Below the pieces are notes generated by a model. That model was given only the letters and a program-made list of their open reading frames with translations. It did no database searches and had not been told where the DNA came from. Shown here one piece after another: positions 35,744 to 44,552 of a stretch of DNA of 64,000 nucleotides (position 1 is its first letter; every line of letters begins with the position of its first letter). The DNA comes from Herbinix hemicellulosilytica (GTDB taxonomy: Bacteria; Bacillota; Clostridia; Lachnospirales; Lachnospiraceae), in NCBI RefSeq assembly GCF_002904165.1, contig NZ_CVTD020000023.1, positions 86,280 to 150,279 of the forward strand, in the 5' to 3' direction. Position numbers and translations under genes: made by a program.

Positions 35744-36376
35744 CTAGTTAGCTTTTACCGATTCCTTCAGTATAACTAAGGCTTTCTTGGGTCCCGGAAC
35801 CGCACCTTTTACAAGAATAAGATTCTTGTCTGCGTCAACCCTAACAACCTCAAGATTCTGAATAGTCACCTTAACGTTACCCATATGTCCGGGCATCTTC
35901 TTGCCTTTAAACACACGGCCCGGGCTGGTGTTGGCACCGTTGGAACCGGCATGTCTATGATATTTGGAACCGTGAGCCATAGGTCCTCTGTGTAATCCGT
36001 GTCTCTTGATACCGCCCTGGAATCCCTTACCTTTTGATTTAGCGGTAGCATCAACTCTGTCTCCAGCCGCAAAAATATCGGCCTTGATTTCCTGACCTAC
36101 TTTATAATCGGCCACATTATCCACTCTAAATTCCTTTAAAAATCTTTTTACTTTTACTCCGGCTTTAGCGAAATGTCCTTTTAACGGTTTGTTAACCAGA
36201 GTCTCTCTGATATCTCCATATGCAACCTGAATTGCATTATAACCGTCATTTTCTACCGTTTTAACCTGAGTTACATATACGGGACCGGCCTGAAGTACGG
36301 TTACCGGAACTAATTCCCCGTTTTCGCCGAAAACCTGAGTCATTCCGATTTTTGTTGTTAAAATCGCCTTCTTCAT
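35744..36376 (-). CDS. rplC: 50S ribosomal protein L3
   Basis: The product is 210 aa. [20 protein letters not shown], then [20 protein letters not shown] and [20 protein letters not shown]. Early 50S assembly protein. SD CAGGAGG 7 nt before ATG; a strong hairpin lies about 20 nt before the SD. Confidence 0.97.
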   Translation of the reverse strand: MKKAILTTKIGMTQVFGENGELVPVTVLQAGPVYVTQVKTVENDGYNAIQVAYGDIRETLVNKPLKGHFAKAGVKVKRFLKEFRVDNVADYKVGQEIKADIFAAGDRVDATAKSKGKGFQGGIKRHGLHRGPMAHGSKYHRHAGSNGANTSPGRVFKGKKMPGHMGNVKVTIQNLEVVRVDADKNLILVKGAVPGPKKALVILKESVKAN

Positions 36377-36404
36377 TTCTTAACCTCCTGTTTAATCTAC
36401 AGCG

Positions 36405-36457
36405 GATTGCGACATACATCGCAATCATACTAGATGGTCTATAATAAACTATAAACC
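36405..36457 (-). promoter_or_regulatory. Two stem-loops in the rpsJ-rplC spacer
   Basis: GATTGCGA / TCGCAATC (36405-36426) is a perfect 8-bp stem with a 6-nt loop. Just upstream on the transcript, GGTTTATA / TATAGACC (36436-36457) has 8 pairs with one G-T. No T run follows either, so they look like translational or stability elements. Confidence 0.45.
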
Positions 36458-36505
36458 CTAATATTTTTCGTTCTGGTTTAATAAAATAATCAATCCGAAT
36501 TACTG

Positions 36506-36823
36506 TTATTTTGTCTTCATCTTAATGTCAATATAAACACCTGCAGGCATCTCCAGCCTTGACAATGCATCAACTGTCTTCTGAGTAGGCGCAATGATGT
36601 CAATCAGTCTCTTATGAGTTCTCTGCTCAAACTGCTCTCTGGAATCCTTATACTTGTGTACTGCCCTAAGAATTGTAATTACTTCTTTTTTTGTGGGCAA
36701 AGGAACAGGTCCGCTTACCTTTGATCCTGTCTTCTTCACAGTTTCAATGATTTTTCCGGCAGATTGATCGATAAGCTGATGATCGTATGCCTTCAGTGTG
36801 ATTCTCATTACTTGATTTGCCAT
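36506..36823 (-). CDS. rpsJ: 30S ribosomal protein S10
   Basis: The product is 105 aa from ATG 11 nt after AAAGGAGG; the frame stays open 26 codons further upstream but without an [62 protein letters not shown]: canonical S10, also the NusB partner in antitermination. First gene of the S10-spc-alpha cluster. Confidence 0.97.
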   Translation of the reverse strand: MANQVMRITLKAYDHQLIDQSAGKIIETVKKTGSKVSGPVPLPTKKEVITILRAVHKYKDSREQFEQRTHKRLIDIIAPTQKTVDALSRLEMPAGVYIDIKMKTK

Positions 36824-37144
36824 AAAAAAAGCCGCCTCCTTTTCGCACTTTAATTCAGTACGACAAGTGGTGACTGTACACTCATCCGTGTGTATCTTCA
36901 TTTACCATACGTATAATCCGGCTTGCTAAGATTATACAATTATTGCTGTCAAAAACGCCTATAATCGTATGTTCCGGATGCTTATGCTAGTGAGTTATTC
37001 ACACGTTTTATCTGCCATAGGCAGAACATTATTGTACAGTGACTTGTCGCCAGTTTTATAACTTGACCTTCGCTCCGCGTAAAAACCTACTGCAATCCAG
37101 TAGCAACCTTACGCCTCAACGCTATCAACGTCACAACACGAGAT
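36824..37144 (-). promoter_or_regulatory. Long structured 5' leader of rpsJ
   Basis: About 310 nt lie between the predicted -10 and the rpsJ ATG. On the minus strand it holds a two-step hairpin at 37077-37114 (outer GCGTAA / TTACGC, inner CTACTG / CAGTAG) and a compact TCTGCC / GGCAGA hairpin at 37011-37025. A second TATAAT (36936-36941) lacks a properly spaced -35. No coding frame with an SD was found. It is a candidate autoregulatory leader for the S10 operon. Confidence 0.45.
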
Positions 37145-37173
37145 ATTATACACTACACAAAGGCCAATTGCAA
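37145..37173 (-). promoter_or_regulatory. SigA-type promoter of the S10 operon
   Basis: On the minus strand: TTGCAA (37168-37173), 17-nt spacer, perfect TATAAT (37145-37150). The 250 nt between it and the next gene's stop codon are AT-rich with nothing else visible. Confidence 0.7.
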
Positions 37174-37434
37174 GCACTTTTTTTCTATAAACCAAAGATT
37201 TTTACAAAATTTTGACTCCCCTCATGGCTTTCTCCGGTACCTGTATTTTTTATAATATATATTGGCCCATTTTACCTTCTTATCCTATTATTACCTTTTT
37301 ATAACTTAATTATTTAACAAGGTCTGCAATTACCGGAACAAAATAAAATTTTTATAATCAACTGTTAATCCCTAATCAGATTAATAATACGTAAGTTCAA
37401 ACTCATTAACTCAGCATATTGTTTTACTGATACC

Positions 37435-38304
37435 TTATTCGTTTCTTTCCCATCTTCCCGCTGCGCCGCTCGGAAGTACCAGGCCTTTGCCGCTCACCGG
37501 CAGTCCTATTTCGTCTGCAGTTACTTTACCGGAAAATTTCTTCCCTATAGTTTCGGAAATCATATAAGCCAGCACACCTGCCTGAAGACCGGTTGTATAT
37601 GAATTAATAAGGAAGAAAATCGGATCATCGCTTAAGACCTTAACACACAGCTCTATTAAAGGAAAGACATCATCCTCAATCTTCCATATTTCCCCCTTGG
37701 GCCCTCTTCCGTATGACGGAGGATCCATGATAATGCCATCGTATTTATTGCCCCTGCGGATTTCTCTTTCTACAAATTTTACGCAGTCATCTACAATATA
37801 TCTGATAGGCGCATTTTCCAGACCGGAGCTTTTGGCATTTTCTTTAGCCCATGTGACCATCCCTTTTGATGCATCCACATGGGTAACCGCCGCCCCTGCC
37901 TTGGCTGCTGCCAGTGTGGCTCCTCCGGTATAGGCAAACAGATTCAAGATTTTGACCTGGCGGCCTTTTTCCTTTTTTATTTTTTCAGAAAACCAATCCC
38001 AGTTTACCGCCTGTTCAGGGAACAAGCCTGTATGCTTGAAGCTGAAAGGCTGCAGATTAAAGGTAAGCCCTTTGTAAGAAATGGTCCACTGTTTCGGGAG
38101 GTCAAAAATTTCCCATTCCCCTCCTCCTTTTGAGCTTCTGTGATAATGGGCATTTACCTTTTTCCACCCCACATGGTTTCTTGGGGTATCCCATATGACC
38201 TGAGGGTCGGGCCGTACCAGAATATACTTCCCCCAGCGTTCCAATTTTTCTCCCTTTGAAGTATCAAGCACCTCATAGTCTTTCCAATCCTTAGCAACCC
38301 ACAT
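37435..38304 (-). CDS. Class I SAM-dependent methyltransferase, RlmI-like
   Basis: The product is 289 aa. SAM-binding motif NLFAYTGGATLAAAKAGA (about 120-137), acidic VDASKGMV after strand 2, and the catalytic-region motif MDPPSYGRG (about 193-201), as in the RlmI/RlmK family of 23S rRNA cytosine/guanine methyltransferases. There is no N-terminal PUA domain as in RlmI, so the substrate cannot be fixed. The sequence GEIWKIEDDVFPLIELCVKV follows, typical for this sub-family. Start ATG with GTGAGAG upstream. Single gene. Confidence 0.78.
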   Translation of the reverse strand: MWVAKDWKDYEVLDTSKGEKLERWGKYILVRPDPQVIWDTPRNHVGWKKVNAHYHRSSKGGGEWEIFDLPKQWTISYKGLTFNLQPFSFKHTGLFPEQAVNWDWFSEKIKKEKGRQVKILNLFAYTGGATLAAAKAGAAVTHVDASKGMVTWAKENAKSSGLENAPIRYIVDDCVKFVEREIRRGNKYDGIIMDPPSYGRGPKGEIWKIEDDVFPLIELCVKVLSDDPIFFLINSYTTGLQAGVLAYMISETIGKKFSGKVTADEIGLPVSGKGLVLPSGAAGRWERNE

Positions 38305-38640
38305 AATACTCTCACTTTCCTGTCATTTTTGGTATTTGGTACACAATTTAAACAATTGCCTTTAACCGTTTCCGGTTGAAATTTAAAATAAATACATTAT
38401 ATTTAAGTTGAAAATAGTTTTTACCTAATAATAATGTTTAAATCATTAAGAGTTTTTCTTAATTTTCATATAAATTTTCATATTTCTAAAGATATTAAGG
38501 CTGATGTTATCAGACCGATATTCATATAAATTCTTAATTTAATATAATAACCAAAAATAATTATATCCTTTATAAAAAAAGAATTGTCAAGACTAAAAAT
38601 AAATAATTGAAATTTTATGCGGCTTCTTAGTTTTATCACA
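38305..38640. other. Intergenic stretch upstream of the RlmI-like gene
   Basis: Very AT-rich, no gene. A possible minus-strand promoter has TTGACA (38585-38590) and TATAAT (38560-38565), but the spacer is 19 nt, longer than optimal, and the 5' UTR would be about 250 nt. Confidence 0.35.
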
Positions 38641-38646
38641 TAAATC

Positions 38647-38703
38647 AAAAAAAATAAAGGTGTAAATCCACATGATATAGTTTGGTTGATTTACACCTTT
38701 ATT
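38647..38703 (-). terminator. Strong intrinsic terminator of the sigma/anti-sigma operon
   Basis: A perfect 16-bp stem (38653-38668 with 38688-38703, 19-nt loop) followed on the minus strand by eight T residues (38647-38654). It lies 66 nt past the putative anti-sigma stop codon. Confidence 0.9.
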
Positions 38704-38768
38704 ATCATATATAAGAGCCAGTTTTTCAATCTTTACATAAGATTAATCTGAAAACTGTGTTAGCATTA

Positions 38769-40427
38769 TCAGTCATTCTTTACAACAGGGTCGTAACCTA
38801 TTACGGTCCATATACCCGTATCATCCTGCCTTACAAGCCGTTTAAGATATACATACTCGGCAATGGATTTTTCATGGTTAATTTTTACCACCGCATTTAC
38901 TCCGTCGTTTTTTATAAGCTCTATGTTTTCATAAGGGATTTCATACTCACCTTCGATACCTTCCGGTGAAATAAGAAGATTTACAAAAACTTGTGCGACA
39001 AAAACAGGATCCAGCCTCCATGGGGAATGTCCGGCATCCACACTCTTCTGCTCATTCTTTTCTGTCTCAATATCATACGGCACTTCAATCTGAGGTTTTA
39101 ATTCTGTTTTATCCTTTTCCGGAAGATAAATTTCTCCTCCAAAAACAGCTTTCGCAAACTCACTTAATACATCCATATCTTTGCCGTAGACCGTATATTC
39201 CATATCTGCCTGCTGCCATCGTATAGACCTTAAACCCGGTATCCCCTGATAATTATTTAAAATTTCGGCAATATTATTGTTTACCAAACCGATCACCGCA
39301 TCAGAAGCCGCTTTAAACTTGTCTTTGGCTTTTTCCTGAATAAAGGTTATTTCCTTTTCTTTATCGATATGGCTAAAAGTCAGTTTTATTGCACCGCTAT
39401 TTGTCAAAACTGCAATCCTTGAAAGAACGTAATCCCCTATATTATTAGGAATTTCAGGCATAAAGCCTGCTATTTCTTTTGCCTCCTGCAAGGTGGCAAC
39501 CAATTGCTCAGGATTTATTTCCACTACTTCAAAACCCTCAGGTTTATTATAAATTAACAGTTCAGCCGGTATTTCGTCTGTAAATTCCAGTTCCGTATAA
39601 TATGTTTTAGTCAACAGGGCATTATAAATCGCCGTTTCTTTTTTTATCGGAAGATCGGTATTAGTATCAACCCAAATTTTATACGGCAGACCTCCGTCCG
39701 GAGTAATTTCATATATATCGGTTTCCCTGTTAAGTAAATTTTCCTGTCCGATTTTTTTAACAGATTGGGCTTTTGTGATATCGCTTATTTCCTCTCTCAG
39801 ATCAAATGTAAAACGATAAGGGTCAGGTTCGGCTGCAAACATGTAAACCTTTTTTATATCAGGCCGTATTTGCCACCTGTTAAAACCGTTGTTTATTGTA
39901 ATAACTCCTTCTGTTCCTTCATCCAACTGCTTTACAAAATATTTTCCTTCCGTATCCGCCCAAACTTCCTGTCTGGATACGTATACAATTTCACCTAAGC
40001 CGTTTATTTCCGCTGTCTCAATAATTCCGTGATATGCTTTTACTTTGTTATAGGCCTGTTCCATGGCTTTAACAATATTATCGGACCCTAGCCTTCCGTT
40101 AAGAAGATATACCGTAGCTAAAGCCATTATAACAAAAGCAACTGTTATAGCAGCCGTAATAAGCCTTTTTTTTACGTAGGATTCTAAGTCAGTCATCTTT
40201 TTCTGATTTCTAGAAGTATTTGAATTTGTATTTTCCTTTACGAAATTAGCCAAGTTCTTTTCATAACCTTCGTCTGGCATGACCGGATCACGAAGGGATT
40301 TAATCGTTCGGACAGTATACATAAGCTGTTCCATTTCTTTGTCATAACCGCCCGAAATATGCTCTTTCGGCATTTCTTCATTATTTAAGCAATCTATGTA
40401 TTTAGACAATCTCTTTATTCTGTTCAT
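38769..40427 (-). CDS. Putative membrane-anchored anti-sigma factor with LolA/RseB-like extracellular domain
   Basis: The product is 552 aa from the ATG preceded by GGGAGG; a GTG eight codons earlier overlaps the end of the sigma gene and the SD. About 85 cytoplasmic residues, one membrane helix (about 89-109), then about 440 outside residues. The first part (about 120-310) reads like the LolA/RseB-type fold (KVKAYHGIIETAEI, EVWADTEGKYFVKQ, LPYKIWVDTNTDLPIKKE). This layout and the gene order, 13 nt after an ECF sigma gene, are the basis for the anti-sigma call. No classical zinc-binding anti-sigma motif is visible. It may sense envelope or lipid state. Confidence 0.65.
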   Translation of the reverse strand: MNRIKRLSKYIDCLNNEEMPKEHISGGYDKEMEQLMYTVRTIKSLRDPVMPDEGYEKNLANFVKENTNSNTSRNQKKMTDLESYVKKRLITAAITVAFVIMALATVYLLNGRLGSDNIVKAMEQAYNKVKAYHGIIETAEINGLGEIVYVSRQEVWADTEGKYFVKQLDEGTEGVITINNGFNRWQIRPDIKKVYMFAAEPDPYRFTFDLREEISDITKAQSVKKIGQENLLNRETDIYEITPDGGLPYKIWVDTNTDLPIKKETAIYNALLTKTYYTELEFTDEIPAELLIYNKPEGFEVVEINPEQLVATLQEAKEIAGFMPEIPNNIGDYVLSRIAVLTNSGAIKLTFSHIDKEKEITFIQEKAKDKFKAASDAVIGLVNNNIAEILNNYQGIPGLRSIRWQQADMEYTVYGKDMDVLSEFAKAVFGGEIYLPEKDKTELKPQIEVPYDIETEKNEQKSVDAGHSPWRLDPVFVAQVFVNLLISPEGIEGEYEIPYENIELIKNDGVNAVVKINHEKSIAEYVYLKRLVRQDDTGIWTVIGYDPVVKND

Positions 40428-40440
40428 CTTTTCCTCCCGC

Positions 40441-41031
40441 TTACATTTCACTCATTAATTTATACATGGCTTTAACTGCACGAAACTGCAAAACTTTAAC
40501 CGCATTTTCTTTTTTATTCATTTTTTGGGCCGTTTCCTTTATGGAATAACCTTTTAAAATTCTGTATTCCAAAACCTTTCTCTGATCAATAGTAAGCTTG
40601 CTTAATGCCTCCTCGACCCGGTACCGTTCTACAACCAGATCGGCAAAATCATCATCGGCAGGCTCTTTACCTTTTACTTCTTCTATATCAATTGTCATTG
40701 CCCTTGCCTTTATCTTTCTAAAACGGTCCCGTATTATATTTAAAGCAATTGTCTTAAGGTAATTCTTATGATTCAAAACAGACACATTTGAGTTTAGATT
40801 TTGATATATTGTTTTTTCAAAAGCTTCCTGCGTAATGTCTTCGGCTTCTTCCCTGTTTTGCACTCTATAATAGATAAATCTGTATAATTCTTCCCAGTTT
40901 TCTTTGCAAAAACTTTCTATATAATCATTTTTTGATTTTTGATCCGGGGTTTGTGTCATCTTGCGCATCCATTCATTTTCCTCCCATAATTTATAATTTT
41001 TATATGATTTAGGTAACACTTCATAAAACAC
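40441..41031 (-). CDS. ECF-subfamily RNA polymerase sigma factor
   Basis: The product is up to 196 aa. Region 2 (about 44-110, ELYRFIYYRVQNREEAEDIT and QEAFEKTIYQ) and region 4 (about 135-192, LSKLTIDQRKVLEYRILKGY and NKKENAVKVLQFRAVKAMYK) with no region 3, the ECF layout. Start: the outer ATG has GGAAGTG 4 nt upstream; an inner ATG (40968) has GGGAGG at 11 nt and would give 175 aa, so either is possible. The gene is followed by its likely anti-sigma gene and preceded by an ECF-type promoter. Confidence 0.88.
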   Translation of the reverse strand: MFYEVLPKSYKNYKLWEENEWMRKMTQTPDQKSKNDYIESFCKENWEELYRFIYYRVQNREEAEDITQEAFEKTIYQNLNSNVSVLNHKNYLKTIALNIIRDRFRKIKARAMTIDIEEVKGKEPADDDFADLVVERYRVEEALSKLTIDQRKVLEYRILKGYSIKETAQKMNKKENAVKVLQFRAVKAMYKLMSEM

Positions 41032-41111
41032 TTCCGAACTTATTTCAAATATAAGTATCCTAACATCTGCATTATCTTTATACCTTTCTAAATCATATTT
41101 CTATATATATA

Positions 41112-41138
41112 GACGAATTAAGCTCTGATAAAGTTACG
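41112..41138 (-). promoter_or_regulatory. Candidate ECF-type promoter of the sigma gene (autoregulation)
   Basis: On the minus strand: CGTAAC (41133-41138), 17-nt spacer, CGTC (41112-41115). This matches the AAC ... CGTC pattern of Bacillus ECF promoters (SigX/SigM type). It lies about 80 nt before the sigma start codon. The rest of the 402-nt divergent region (41139-41342) shows nothing else. Confidence 0.5.
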
Positions 41139-41342
41139 CCCAAATTTATAATTTTAAATTAACTTATTTAAGACATACCCAAAATCAACCGCCTAAACTC
41201 TTTGACTAATCCTAGAATTCTTTTTGGTTTGCGGGCTATTATTGCTCTTCTTTATACCTTAATAGTTAAAGAACAAATAATTAGGCAATCTGAACATTCT
41301 TTAAGTTTTCCTTTAACTTCTTTTTATCATTCTAACCGGATT

Positions 41343-41371
41343 TTAACTTGACGATATCTTACATTCATAAT
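41343..41371 (+). promoter_or_regulatory. SigA-type promoter of the pspA-like operon
   Basis: TTAACT (41343-41348), 17-nt spacer, CATAAT (41366-41371), about 63 nt before the ATG of the PspA-like gene. No AAC ... CGT ECF-type pair was found on this side. Confidence 0.45.
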
Positions 41372-41433
41372 AAACTTGAAATTGTAATAGGTTGTAAAAA
41401 CAAGGATTCACCGATACATAAGGAGGGATAAAC

Positions 41434-42108
41434 ATGGGAATTCTTTCAAGATTTAAAGACATTATGCAGAGCAATATTAATGCACTTCTGGATAAAGCCG
41501 AGGACCCCGAAAAAATGATAGATCAGTGCTTAAGAAACTTAAATTCCGATTTGGGCAAGGTAAAATCCGAAACTGCCGCTATTATGGCCGAGGAACAAAG
41601 AGCTAAAAGACAATTGGACGAATGCAATGCCGAGATTGAAAGAATGCAGCAATTTGCAATTAAGGCATTGGAAGCCGGAAACGAAGACGATGCCAGAAAA
41701 TTTTTGGAACATAAAGCATCCTTGGTTTCCAAACAAGCCGGCTTGGTGGAGGCCTATGAACTTGCCAAAAATAATGCGGATCATATGAGGCAGATGCATG
41801 ATAAACTGGTATCCGACATAGCCGAACTGGAAGCAAGGAAAGACATGATTAAGGGTAAGCTTGCGGTGGCAAAAACCCAGGAGCGCATAAATAAGATGAG
41901 TTCGTCAGTAGCAAGCGCCAATAACTCCATATCAAGTTTTGAAAAATATGAGGAATTGGCAAACAAGGCTCTGGACAAAGCCAATGCCATGGCAGAACTT
42001 AACCGCTCCTCCAAAAATCAGACCATTGAAGATCTTACCAAAAAATACACCTCCGATATATCGGTGGATGACGAACTGGCAGCATTAAAAGCAAGTTTAA
42101 ATAAATAA
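41434..42108 (+). CDS. PspA/IM30 (ESCRT-III-like) membrane stress protein
   Basis: The product is 224 aa, a typical length. Starts MGILSRFKDIMQSNINALLD, followed by long coiled coils (about 25-185). Conserved PEKMIDQCLRNLNSDLGKVK near 29-48. PspA proteins coat damaged inner membrane. The C-terminal tail is short (YTSDISVDDELAALKASLNK). SD AAGGAGG. First gene of a four-gene operon that matches ydjFGHI of B. subtilis. Confidence 0.93.
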   Translation: MGILSRFKDIMQSNINALLDKAEDPEKMIDQCLRNLNSDLGKVKSETAAIMAEEQRAKRQLDECNAEIERMQQFAIKALEAGNEDDARKFLEHKASLVSKQAGLVEAYELAKNNADHMRQMHDKLVSDIAELEARKDMIKGKLAVAKTQERINKMSSSVASANNSISSFEKYEELANKALDKANAMAELNRSSKNQTIEDLTKKYTSDISVDDELAALKASLNK

Positions 42109-42191
42109 TCCGGTTAAATGTCCGCCAATACGAAGTGCATATCTTCTTATTTGCGGACATTTTTTAAATCATGGGCAAGGAGAGAAGTGCT

Positions 42192-43331
42192 ATGGTAACA
42201 CATTATAAATGTCCCAATTGCGGGGCCGACATGGAATTTGATGCAAGCTCGGGAAAGCTTAAATGCCATAGTTGCCAAAGAGAAGAAAGTATAGAAAAGA
42301 TGGCCGGTTTAAACAATATTCCCGACGGTGCCCAGGTTTCATACAATATAGAAGATGAAGACAAGAAAGCCGAGCAGACTTTTTTTGAAAAAGATTATGA
42401 AGATCCATTATTTGAAGATAATTCTACCCACCATCATGCTTTTTCGGAACACGAAATAACAGAATACCACTGTCAGAATTGCGGTGCTGTACTTATTACC
42501 GAACCGCAGACAACAGCTACCAGATGTAGTTTCTGCGGGGCAGGTATAGTAATAAGCGAGCGCTTGTCGGGGACTTTCGCACCGGACTATGTAATTCCTT
42601 TTTCCATCACAAAGGAACAAGCCCAGGAAGCATTTAAAAAATGGTGCAAAAAAGGCCTTCTTTTACCAAGTGATTTTAAGGTTGCAGATAGAATTAAGGA
42701 TATAACCGGCATATATGTACCCTTTTGGTTATACGATTTGAACGGCAAAGGCGAAGCGGTTGCCACATGTACAAAAGTTCGTACTTATACCAGAGGCGAC
42801 TGGATTTATACGGAAACAAGATACTATAATGTTTACCGCAAAGTAGACCTTGATTATTTAAAGGTTCCCTGCGATGCCTCAAAAAAAATGGATGATTCCA
42901 TGATGGATAAATTGGAGCCCTATACTTACGGTAATTTAAAAGATTTTAAAATGCCATATCTGGCAGGCTTTGTCGCCGAAAAATACGATTATGACGATGA
43001 GCAATTACTGCCCAGGGTAAAAAACCGTGTTTATTCTTATGTAGAATCATACCTTAAATCTACCATTAGCGGATATACCACCGTACACTTTAACAAATTG
43101 GATATCCACATTAGGAAAAAGGATGCAAAATATACTTTACTGCCGGTATGGATGGTTTGCTATGATTATAAAAAAGCCGAGCATACTTTTGCCATGAACG
43201 GCCAGACCGGAAAAATAGTAGGAAAACCTCCTATCAGCAAAGGCAAGGTTGCAGCCTGGTTTTTCGGTGTATCCGGCAGCTGTTTCCTCCTTCTTCGTAT
43301 ATTGACCTTAATTATGGAGGGTGGGTGGTAA
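42192..43331 (+). CDS. Zinc-ribbon membrane protein of the PspA operon (YdjG-like)
   Basis: The product is 379 aa from the ATG 8 nt after AAGGAGA; an ATG seven codons upstream includes that SD. Two zinc ribbons: CPNC/CHSC (about 7-28) and CQNC/CSFC (about 95-117). A middle domain follows (about 125-345, with IPFSITKEQAQEAFKKWCKK and VPFWLYDLNGKGEAVATC), then one C-terminal membrane helix (about 355-375). The B. subtilis counterpart YdjG helps recruit the PspA homologue YdjF to the membrane. Overlaps the next gene's SD region. Confidence 0.82.
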   Translation: MVTHYKCPNCGADMEFDASSGKLKCHSCQREESIEKMAGLNNIPDGAQVSYNIEDEDKKAEQTFFEKDYEDPLFEDNSTHHHAFSEHEITEYHCQNCGAVLITEPQTTATRCSFCGAGIVISERLSGTFAPDYVIPFSITKEQAQEAFKKWCKKGLLLPSDFKVADRIKDITGIYVPFWLYDLNGKGEAVATCTKVRTYTRGDWIYTETRYYNVYRKVDLDYLKVPCDASKKMDDSMMDKLEPYTYGNLKDFKMPYLAGFVAEKYDYDDEQLLPRVKNRVYSYVESYLKSTISGYTTVHFNKLDIHIRKKDAKYTLLPVWMVCYDYKKAEHTFAMNGQTGKIVGKPPISKGKVAAWFFGVSGSCFLLLRILTLIMEGGW

Positions 43332-43333
43332 TT

Positions 43334-44320
43334 ATGACAATGAATAAATTACTTATAAAGTTAGCTAAAACATTCATCTTATATTTTGCTGCTCCACTTA
43401 TCCTTCTGTCGGCTGTATATTGTATTGTTGCTGGCAGTTTTACCGGAACGGCTTACGCTTCAACTGATTATGTAACGGATTACGAAAATGGAAGACGCAT
43501 TTTTGATGAAGCGGGATTGCTTACCGATACGGAAAGAGAATATCTGGAATCCTTAAGCAAAAAATACGGCGAGCAAGCCGGTATAGAAATAATTGTCCTA
43601 ACCCATAACGATGCCCACGCCGTTTATCCGGAAAAATATATTGAAGATTTTGAGGACCTGCTTCCTGTTGATGACCGGGTATATTTTCTGTACGATTTAT
43701 ATCGTGGGGAAATATTCATGGAAGGATATGGGCTGGCCGAAACCTATATTCATTCCAAAAGAATAGACGAAATATTTGACAGTGTGGAGGACGATTTAAG
43801 AAACGGCAATTATCTTGAGGCCTTTAAAACATATATCATACAATCCGCAGCTTATTTGGAAGACGATACGGAACTTAACTATGATCATAATTATAAATAT
43901 GATACTCCGCCCGCTGACTTTGATGCAGACAACAAGTATACCTATGATGATTATGATTATAACTATCATTATAAAAGTTATTATAAAGCCGAACAGAAAA
44001 AGAATAACATATTATTTAACGTCTGGTTTCAGCTTTTGATCTCCCTGTTTATAGGAGGAAGTGTTGTAGGTGTGTTAGCCTATAGTTCCGGAGGAGTAAT
44101 GACCGCCGGCGCCAGGGACTATCTTGACAGAAGTAAATCCGGTCTCATAGGTTGTAAAGACCAATATACCCACTCAACCGTAAGCAAAGTAAGAAAACCC
44201 AGCTCCAATTCTTCATCTGGAGGCGGTGTCAAAAGCAGCGGCGGATTTAATTCGGGGGGTTTTAGAGGAGGAGTTTCTTCAGGTGGCCGCTCTCACAGTT
44301 CAGGAGGCAGGAAATTGTAA
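43334..44320 (+). CDS. TPM-domain membrane protein of the PspA operon (YdjH-like)
   Basis: The product is 328 aa; ATG chosen because GGAGGGTGG lies before it and an earlier GTG overlaps the upstream stop. Signal-like hydrophobic start (about 6-40), TPM/YgcG domain (about 45-180, DEAGLLTDTEREYLESLSKK), an unusual aspartate/tyrosine-rich linker (about 185-220), a membrane helix (about 228-250) and a serine/glycine-rich tail (about 290-325). Follows directly after the zinc-ribbon gene. Confidence 0.82.
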   Translation: MTMNKLLIKLAKTFILYFAAPLILLSAVYCIVAGSFTGTAYASTDYVTDYENGRRIFDEAGLLTDTEREYLESLSKKYGEQAGIEIIVLTHNDAHAVYPEKYIEDFEDLLPVDDRVYFLYDLYRGEIFMEGYGLAETYIHSKRIDEIFDSVEDDLRNGNYLEAFKTYIIQSAAYLEDDTELNYDHNYKYDTPPADFDADNKYTYDDYDYNYHYKSYYKAEQKKNNILFNVWFQLLISLFIGGSVVGVLAYSSGGVMTAGARDYLDRSKSGLIGCKDQYTHSTVSKVRKPSSNSSSGGGVKSSGGFNSGGFRGGVSSGGRSHSSGGRKL

Positions 44321-44552
44321 TAATATAATTAAAATAGATCTGATTTAAAATAATTGTACCTGTTAACTAAGTTATCTAAGTAATGCTAAATACAGTTACG
44401 CACATATAAAGGGATTGATACGGCAAAATACCGGATTATATCAATTGAATAAAGCCACAAAAATTCCATATATAGGAAGGTTGCAAAGGAAGTAGCTACT
44501 GATTAAAATTAAATTCTTTAAACTATATCATTTAATCAATAGGAGGTTCAAT

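Noticed and set aside
36918..36960. Second rpsJ promoter from TTGACA (36952-36957) and TATAAT (36936-36941)
   Set aside because: The spacer is only 10 nt, too short for SigA.
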